Source: an uncultured Arachnia sp. (GTDB lineage Bacteria > Actinomycetota > Actinomycetes > Propionibacteriales > Propionibacteriaceae). Taken from it: DNA of 64,000 nt. The stretch spans positions 341,298 through 405,297 of the forward strand of contig CANLTJ010000003.1 of NCBI GenBank assembly GCA_947493995.1, written 5' to 3'. Shown in pieces: positions 59,046 to 64,000 of this stretch. The position numbers were made by a program, and so were the translations under genes. Below the pieces are notes generated by a model that did not search any database, was not told where the DNA came from, and saw only the letters and a list, made by a program, of their open reading frames with translations. The stretch's first letter is position 1. Each line of letters opens with the position of its first letter.

Positions 59046-60902
59046 ATGCATGCACCGAACCGCGGGCGCTACGACTTTCCGCCTGCGATCCCACCGGGCT
59101 CGCGTCCGGACGTCCGCTCCCCCAGCCGGTTTCTCTTCTGGCTGATGCGCTCCTACGGTTGGGTAGTGCCTGCCATGACGGTGGCGGCCTCCACCTGGAT
59201 GATCCCCGCCGCGCTGACGCCGTGGCTGCTCGGGCGGGCCATTGATGCCGGTGTCTCCCGAGAGGAGTCCTCGTCCGCCAGCGGTTGGGTTGCTCTGCTG
59301 CTGCTTGTCATCGCCGTCGGAGTCGTCGGTGGGATCCTCTTCCACACGTTTGCGGTCCGGATGTGGCTGCTCGGCATCTACGGCATTCAGCGCCGAGTCT
59401 CTCGCCAAGCGGTTCATCTGGGCCATGTCCTCAACCGTCGCGTCCCCACCGGTGAAGTCCTCAGCGTTTCATCCTCGGACACCGACCAGTTCGGCGCCAC
59501 CATCGACTCCTTCGGGAGCGTCATCGCTGCAGCGGTCAGCTTCGTGGTTGCGGCGGCACTGATGCTGTCAACATCGCCGACGCTGGGTGCGGTGGTCCTC
59601 GTCGCCACGCCACTCCTGCTCCTGGCGTCGGCGCCGGTGCTGCGTCCCTTGACCGGCGCCCAGGCGGCTGAGCGATCGATGAGTTCCTCACTCACCACTC
59701 TGGCCAGTGACATCGTGATGGGGCTGCGGATTCTGCGCGGCGTCGGCGGCGAACAGACCTTCGCCGGGAACTACGAAAGACAGTCGCAGAAGGTGCGCGC
59801 TCTGGGTGAGAGGGTCGGTACATGGCAGGCGGTCGTTGAGGCCACCAGCATTCTGCTCTCCGGACTGCTTCTCGTGACTCTGGTGTACCTCGGCTCGCTG
59901 CGCCTCCTGGCAGGCACGTTGACCGTTGGTGAGCTCATCAGCTTCTTCGGGTATGCGGTGTTCCTCACCTCGCCGATGCAGACGTTCTTCGACTTCGCTC
60001 AGAGATGGGTACAAGGGTTGGTGGCTGCTCAGAAGACCTTGCTGTTCCTGGGCCAGGACGTGCCGTGGACAGCAGCTGGTCAGGCGCTCGGCCACGCCCC
60101 GGTACTGCGGGATGAACGCTCCGGAGTCACCGTGGAACCGGGGCGGATGCTCGGGATCGTGAGTGCGGACCCGGATGCCTCTGCAGCGCTCGCTGACCGA
60201 CTCGGGCGCTACTTGGCCCAGGATGAACCAGAACCGGTGGAGGACGAGGACCTGACTGGTCGCGCACGAAGGAAGGCTCGTCGAGAGCGGATCGCGGTGC
60301 GGGAACGCCGCGCCAAGGAGGACGCCGACCTGGCCAGCAAGCCCTGGGGAGTCACTGCCGACGGCGTGGACTACTCAGAGATGTCCATGAAGGATCTGCG
60401 ACACAGAGTCGTCGTCTCACACGCGGGAGCGCTCCTGTTCTCCGGGACACTGCAGGACGCCGTCGACCCGTGGGGAACTCACACCCGGGAAGAGGTGGAG
60501 ACCGCACTGATCGTCGCCTCCGCGGAGGATGTCTTCGGGGCGCTGCCCGGTGGCTGGCAGGGCCGGATCGACGAGAAAGGACGGGGCCTCTCCGGTGGCC
60601 AGCGGCAACGTGTTGTGCTCGCACGCGCACTGCTGCTGGACCCCGACGTCCTCGTCCTGGTGGAACCCACCTCGGCTGTCGATGCCCACACAGAGGCGCG
60701 GATCGGCGTACGACTTGCACAACACCGCCATGCCCGCACCACAGTCGTCATCACCACCTCTCCGCTCCTGCTCCGTCGTTGCGACGACGTCGCGGTCCTC
60801 GTGGACGGCCGCGAGATTGTCCGGGGAAGCCACGACGAGTTGCATGAGAACCCGGAGTACCGCCGCGTCATCGCACGCGGGATGGGAGAAACCGATGAGT
60901 GA
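59046..60902 (+). CDS. ABC exporter half-transporter with degenerate ATP site (subunit 1)
   Basis: A 618-residue half-transporter: an N-terminal six-helix exporter domain (about 30-325) and a C-terminal ATPase domain. The Walker A position (about 370-380) reads IVSADPDASA, without Gly-Lys. The Q-loop is VSHAGALLF (His for Gln), and Walker B is VLVLVE (Val for Asp). The signature LSGGQ (515-519) is intact. A charged insert of about 40 residues (about 391-432) lies after the Walker A position. It must work with the next subunit. The ATG at 59046 has only AGGA at a distance. Confidence 0.9.
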   Translation: MHAPNRGRYDFPPAIPPGSRPDVRSPSRFLFWLMRSYGWVVPAMTVAASTWMIPAALTPWLLGRAIDAGVSREESSSASGWVALLLLVIAVGVVGGILFHTFAVRMWLLGIYGIQRRVSRQAVHLGHVLNRRVPTGEVLSVSSSDTDQFGATIDSFGSVIAAAVSFVVAAALMLSTSPTLGAVVLVATPLLLLASAPVLRPLTGAQAAERSMSSSLTTLASDIVMGLRILRGVGGEQTFAGNYERQSQKVRALGERVGTWQAVVEATSILLSGLLLVTLVYLGSLRLLAGTLTVGELISFFGYAVFLTSPMQTFFDFAQRWVQGLVAAQKTLLFLGQDVPWTAAGQALGHAPVLRDERSGVTVEPGRMLGIVSADPDASAALADRLGRYLAQDEPEPVEDEDLTGRARRKARRERIAVRERRAKEDADLASKPWGVTADGVDYSEMSMKDLRHRVVVSHAGALLFSGTLQDAVDPWGTHTREEVETALIVASAEDVFGALPGGWQGRIDEKGRGLSGGQRQRVVLARALLLDPDVLVLVEPTSAVDAHTEARIGVRLAQHRHARTTVVITTSPLLLRRCDDVAVLVDGREIVRGSHDELHENPEYRRVIARGMGETDE

Positions 60903-62823
60903 GCACCTGCTGTCGGCCACCTCCGCCGCCACGTGGCGCGAGGGCGCGGCGCCGCGCCGGTTGCCTGACGGGTACGAGGTGCCGCGCCGCGGTGGGCCGC
61001 ACCGTCGGATGGCAGCGTTTCGCGCTCGCCACCGCCGTCGAAGCGAGACGGCACGCGCCGCATACGCGGAGGCGCGTACCCCAAAGAGCGGATTTCCGGT
61101 GGCGACGTCCGCTCAGGCGCTCGGTTTCCTCCGGGGCCTGATGCCTGGACGCCGCGCGACATTGGCGTGGGCAGTGGTGCTGAACATGGCAGCGGCAGGC
61201 GCGGGCCTGGTTGCTCCGTTTCTTCTGGGGCGTCTCATTGACCGGGTCACGGGCGCGGAGCTCGACAGCACGCGGCTGACAACGACCGTGGCGATCGTCG
61301 CTGGGGTGGTCCTCGCGCAGGCTCTGCTCACCTTCGCCGCCCGGCGCGCGTCCGCCGTCCTCGGGTACGACCTCCTTGCCGCGGCCCGTGAAGAGGTTGT
61401 GCGCATCGTTCTGCGGCTGCCGTTGGGCCGCGTCGAATCATCGGGTTCTGGCGACCTGCTGACCCGCATCACCACGGATGTGGGCCAGATGGCCACGGCG
61501 GTGCGGTGGGCATTGCCCACGCTGATCGTGTCGGTGGTGCTCATCGGCGCGACGCTTGTGGCCATGCTGGTCAACTCGTGGGTGTTGACCATCCCGATGC
61601 TGGGGACGGCACTAATCATGGTGCTGGGCGGGCGCTACTACCTTTCGCGGGCATCGGCCGGCTACGTCACGGAGTCCCAGACCTATTCAGTCATCAACTC
61701 CACGACGACCGAGACGGTCGAGGGTGCCCGCACCGTCGAAGCTCTGCGTCTCGGCGACCAGCGGATCGCACAGATCGACGAGGACACCGAGATCTCCGCC
61801 CAGGCGGAGCGCTACACGATGACGCTGCGGAACATGCTGTTCGCGATGGTCGACGCCTCATTCCAGCTCCCGCTGATCGGGGTGGTTCTTCTCGGGATCT
61901 GGGGCCACTCACAGGGATGGGCGACGGTTGGGCAGATCACCACCGCGGCGCTCTACATTTCCCAGCTCCAGGGCCCGCTGGATCGCGTGATTTGGGTGCT
62001 AGATGAACTGCAGCTCGGCATCGTCGCAACCTCGCGTCTCATCGGGGTGGCTCAACTGGAGGACGATCGCACGCCGGGCGACGCTGTGCCGTCTGGCGCC
62101 AAACTGACCGGCAGCGACCTGAGGTTCGGTTATCGGGAGGGCGCCGATGTTCTCAATGGCATCGACGTCGATCTTCGGCCCGGTGAACGGTTCGCCATCG
62201 TCGGTCCCTCCGGGTCCGGCAAGTCGACGCTCGCTCGCCTCGTCGCCGGAATCAACCGCCCGCGGACGGGTGAGGTGAGCGTCGGTGGCGTCGACGTCAT
62301 GGACCTTCCCCTGGCCCGGCTACGGACGGAGGTAGCGCTCGTGACGCAGGAGCACCACGTCTTCGTCGGCACCGTCCGCGACAATGTGGTGCTGGCACGC
62401 GAGACCACGGCGTCTGATGCCGAGGTCGAGCGTGCTCTGCGCGCCGTCGCCGCCTGGAAATGGGTGTCGCGGCTTCCCGGCGGTCTGGATGCAGAACTTG
62501 GTCACGGCAAGGCCACGCTCACGCCCGCCCAGGCGCAGCAGGTTGCGCTGGCGCGGCTCATCATCGCCGATCCCCACACCCTCGTGCTGGACGAGGCGAC
62601 GTCTCTCATCGATCCTTCGTCAGCGCGACAGCTGGAAGGATCACTGGCAGCCTTGCTGGAGGGCCGCGCCGTGATCGCGATCGCACACCGGCTACACACG
62701 GCCCACGACGCCGACCGGATCGCGGTGGTCGAGGCGGGGCGAGTGGTGGAGATGGGATCTCACGACGAGCTCCTGGAACTCGAAGGGGCATATGCCCACC
62801 TGTGGCGGACGTGGCGCGAATAG
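60895..62823 (+). CDS. ABC exporter half-transporter with intact Walker motifs (subunit 2)
   Basis: A 642-residue half-transporter. An Arg-rich N-terminal extension of about 75 residues precedes the six-helix domain. The ATPase domain has an intact Walker A (GPSGSGKS, about 435-443) and Walker B (LVLDEATSLID, about 562). The signature loop reads LTPAQ (about 541) instead of LSGGQ. It overlaps subunit 1 by 8 nt. In the heterodimer its Walker A/B would face the intact LSGGQ of subunit 1, leaving one active site. Confidence 0.92.
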   Translation: MSEHLLSATSAATWREGAAPRRLPDGYEVPRRGGPHRRMAAFRARHRRRSETARAAYAEARTPKSGFPVATSAQALGFLRGLMPGRRATLAWAVVLNMAAAGAGLVAPFLLGRLIDRVTGAELDSTRLTTTVAIVAGVVLAQALLTFAARRASAVLGYDLLAAAREEVVRIVLRLPLGRVESSGSGDLLTRITTDVGQMATAVRWALPTLIVSVVLIGATLVAMLVNSWVLTIPMLGTALIMVLGGRYYLSRASAGYVTESQTYSVINSTTTETVEGARTVEALRLGDQRIAQIDEDTEISAQAERYTMTLRNMLFAMVDASFQLPLIGVVLLGIWGHSQGWATVGQITTAALYISQLQGPLDRVIWVLDELQLGIVATSRLIGVAQLEDDRTPGDAVPSGAKLTGSDLRFGYREGADVLNGIDVDLRPGERFAIVGPSGSGKSTLARLVAGINRPRTGEVSVGGVDVMDLPLARLRTEVALVTQEHHVFVGTVRDNVVLARETTASDAEVERALRAVAAWKWVSRLPGGLDAELGHGKATLTPAQAQQVALARLIIADPHTLVLDEATSLIDPSSARQLEGSLAALLEGRAVIAIAHRLHTAHDADRIAVVEAGRVVEMGSHDELLELEGAYAHLWRTWRE

Positions 62824-62988
62824 CGTCCTCGCCGCATGGTGGACGTCAATCCGTAGACCCACGTGCAACTCCGCAAGGGAGACCGGGCTCATCACGCTCA
62901 CATCGGCAGTAGGTCCACGTTCAGTGTCCTGCGAGACTGAGCTGCGATGAATGCGCTCGTGTCCAGAAGACCCTTGGTCAATCCGGCA

Positions 62989-63021
62989 TCAACAGGCTGT
63001 TGATGTCAACAGTGATACCAT
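62989..63021 (+). promoter_or_regulatory. Operator and extended -10 of the RHH-Doc module
   Basis: TCAACA-GGC-TGTTGA-TG-TCAACA (62989-63011) has three alternating half-sites, i.e. two overlapping dyads. An extended -10 TGATACCAT (63013-63021) follows directly. Transcription would begin near 63028, the A of the antitoxin ATG, so the message is probably leaderless. Confidence 0.55.
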
Positions 63022-63027
63022 CTTTGC

Positions 63028-63231
63028 ATGGCAATGACACTGCGTCTGTCCGATGAGGAGATGCACGCCCTACGCCAGCGCGCCAAGCATGAGACTCGTT
63101 CCATGCAGGACGTGGCTCGGCAAGCTGTCCGCGAGTACGTCGAGAACCACAGCCGAGCTGAACTCCTCGACGAGGTTCTCGACGAAGAACTCCCCCGCTA
63201 CGCCGAGGCGCTGGAACGCCTCGGTCAGTGA
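63028..63231 (+). CDS. Ribbon-helix-helix antitoxin of a Doc toxin
   Basis: A 67-residue CopG/RHH-type protein (MTLRLSDEEMHALRQRAKHE, then RSMQDVARQAVREYVENH) with an acidic C-terminus (LLDEVLDEELPRYAEALERL) likely to bind the toxin. No Shine-Dalgarno sequence precedes the ATG at 63028, in line with a leaderless start. It overlaps the Doc gene by 4 nt. Classical Doc partners are Phd-type, not RHH. Confidence 0.85.
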   Translation: MAMTLRLSDEEMHALRQRAKHETRSMQDVARQAVREYVENHSRAELLDEVLDEELPRYAEALERLGQ

Positions 63232-63599
63232 TTTACCTGAGCTTGCCCGAACTGCTGCATGTCGCGGACCGGACGTTGGGCGGCGATGTGCAGGTCCGGG
63301 ATCACGGGCTTCTCCAGTCAGCGCTGGCGCGGCCGCAGGCGACCGCGTTCGGCCACGAGGCCTACGCCAGCCTGGAGGAGAAGGCGGCGGCACTGTTGCA
63401 CTCGCTCGCGCGCAACCATGCGCTCGTGGATGGAAACAAGCGCTTGGGGTTGGCAGCAAGCATCGCCTTTCTGGGTATCAATGGGCGCAGGCTCACCTTG
63501 TCCAACGATCAAGCCTACGAACTGGTCATGGACATCGCCGTCGGTGATCTGAACGAGACCGCCGCTATAGCGGAGCGCCTCGCAACAACACCTTGGTGA
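63228..63599 (+). CDS. doc: Fic/Doc-family toxin (Doc)
   Basis: A 123-residue Doc-type protein. The Fic motif is HALVDGNKRLGL (His64, Asn70, Lys71, Arg72), compared with the H-x-F-x-D/E-x-N-K-R of Doc; Leu replaces the Phe. Doc of phage P1 phosphorylates EF-Tu. The GTG start overlaps the antitoxin stop in GTGA. It forms a type II module with the RHH gene. Confidence 0.88.
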   Translation: MIYLSLPELLHVADRTLGGDVQVRDHGLLQSALARPQATAFGHEAYASLEEKAAALLHSLARNHALVDGNKRLGLAASIAFLGINGRRLTLSNDQAYELVMDIAVGDLNETAAIAERLATTPW

Positions 63600-63871
63600 C
63601 GCTCCAGCAGGGCGCCCAATCTCGGCTGCGACATCGAGCTCGTATGATCGGCACATTCCCGAGCCGATCACCAGTGCCAGTGAAGGATCCCGTGCCCCAA
63701 GAGCGGCCACCATACGGCGCGCATTGGCGTAGGACATCTCAAAACGCTCAGGGCTATCAAAGGACCGGTCGCGACGTGAGCCTGCTGCGCTATCACCGCT
63801 CGGTGGACATGATGATCGAGCAGTTGAGCGCTGCTGGCTTCGTGGAGTCGATGCGCGCGGGCGGCCGCTGA
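63600..63871 (+). pseudogene. Possible gene remnant
   Basis: The stretch from 63600 holds an open frame without a good start that ends SLLRYHRSVDMMIEQLSAAGF and then a short tail, stopping at 63871. The RYHRxxxxxIxxLxxAGF pattern recalls the C-terminal end of some class-I methyltransferases, but the part before it has no SAM motif. It is probably a decayed fragment beside the TA module. A frame on the other strand (63318-63890) is also open. Neither is convincing. Confidence 0.25.
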
Positions 63872-64000
63872 CGCCGAACCGGATGGTCAAGCGGTCATCG
63901 TGGCTCGGACGGTAACTTCAGCCGCTAGCGATGCCGCAGTCGACCCCGCTGCGGATTTGACTCAGACGAGGATGACGTCGAGCCCTTGAACGCTGTGCAG

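Noticed and set aside
63318..63890. A 190-codon minus-strand frame
   Set aside because: It is mostly antisense to doc and shows no family signature.
1..64000. tRNA and rRNA genes, CRISPR arrays, insertion sequences, prophage
   Set aside because: No tRNA T-loop pattern in a cloverleaf context, no regularly spaced repeats, and no transposase or integrase frame was seen on either strand. A tRNAscan or CRISPR search would settle this.
63962..64000. C-terminal end of a leftward gene entering from the right edge (13 codons ending QGLDVILV)
   Set aside because: The frame is too short to support; it needs the sequence beyond the window.

Overview
The window is a high-GC chromosomal segment of an actinobacterium, and the gene content points to the family Propionibacteriaceae or a close relative (inference). 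The strongest pointer is a pyrophosphate-type 6-phosphofructokinase (43718-44938). Actinobacterial markers include RbpA, a separate Lnt/Ppm1 pair, a PimA-PatA-HIT-ThrS block, and a GarA-FtsR-type block that matches two separate Mycobacterium loci joined together. Coding density is high. Overlaps of 1-8 nt between stop and start codons are frequent, and no rRNA, tRNA, CRISPR array, insertion sequence or phage was seen.

Layout. 1-3510: the 5' end of a GH13 glucosyltransferase, a CrtI-like FAD oxidoreductase, and a secreted SH3/M15-like protein. 3616-7191: an Old Yellow Enzyme, OhrR-type regulator and CurA-type reductase set with two palindromic operators, then a rhodanese. 7436-14572: metY, malEFG without an ATPase, and metX-metW. 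14579-24887: housekeeping genes (exonuclease, lnt-ppm1-fxsA, rbpA, a glycerophosphodiesterase, pyridoxal kinase, lpd, a YeiH exporter) and an unusual HTH-MurA fusion facing lpd across three adjacent dyads. 24961-36351: small membrane proteins, a LigD polymerase-phosphoesterase without ligase, a VapBC module, a second and larger secreted M15-like protein with an acidic octapeptide-repeat tail, fructosamine kinase and DUF proteins.

36573-46334: a SulP transporter broken by one extra G, YggS, an amidohydrolase, small acidic proteins, YciO, three TadE-like pseudopilin genes, PPi-PFK and a BrkB-type membrane protein. 46385-56062 is one long leftward block: thrS, HIT, PatA, PimA, PgsA-like, DUF881, Sbp, DUF881, FHA, MerR, DUF151, MerR. 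It couples phosphatidylinositol-mannoside synthesis to envelope and division control. 56206-64000 is more accessory: two GNATs, a methyltransferase, a Phd-PIN module, a heterodimeric ABC exporter behind an 18-residue leader peptide, and an RHH-Doc module.

The most novel-looking items are the leader-peptide/alternative-hairpin region before the asymmetric ABC exporter (58840-59045), the HTH-MurA fusion with its own candidate operator (20690-22285), and the secreted M15-like pair with a repeat tail. Coordinates of starts are based on Shine-Dalgarno sequences, overlaps and family N-termini. All functions are by recognition from sequence, not by any search.
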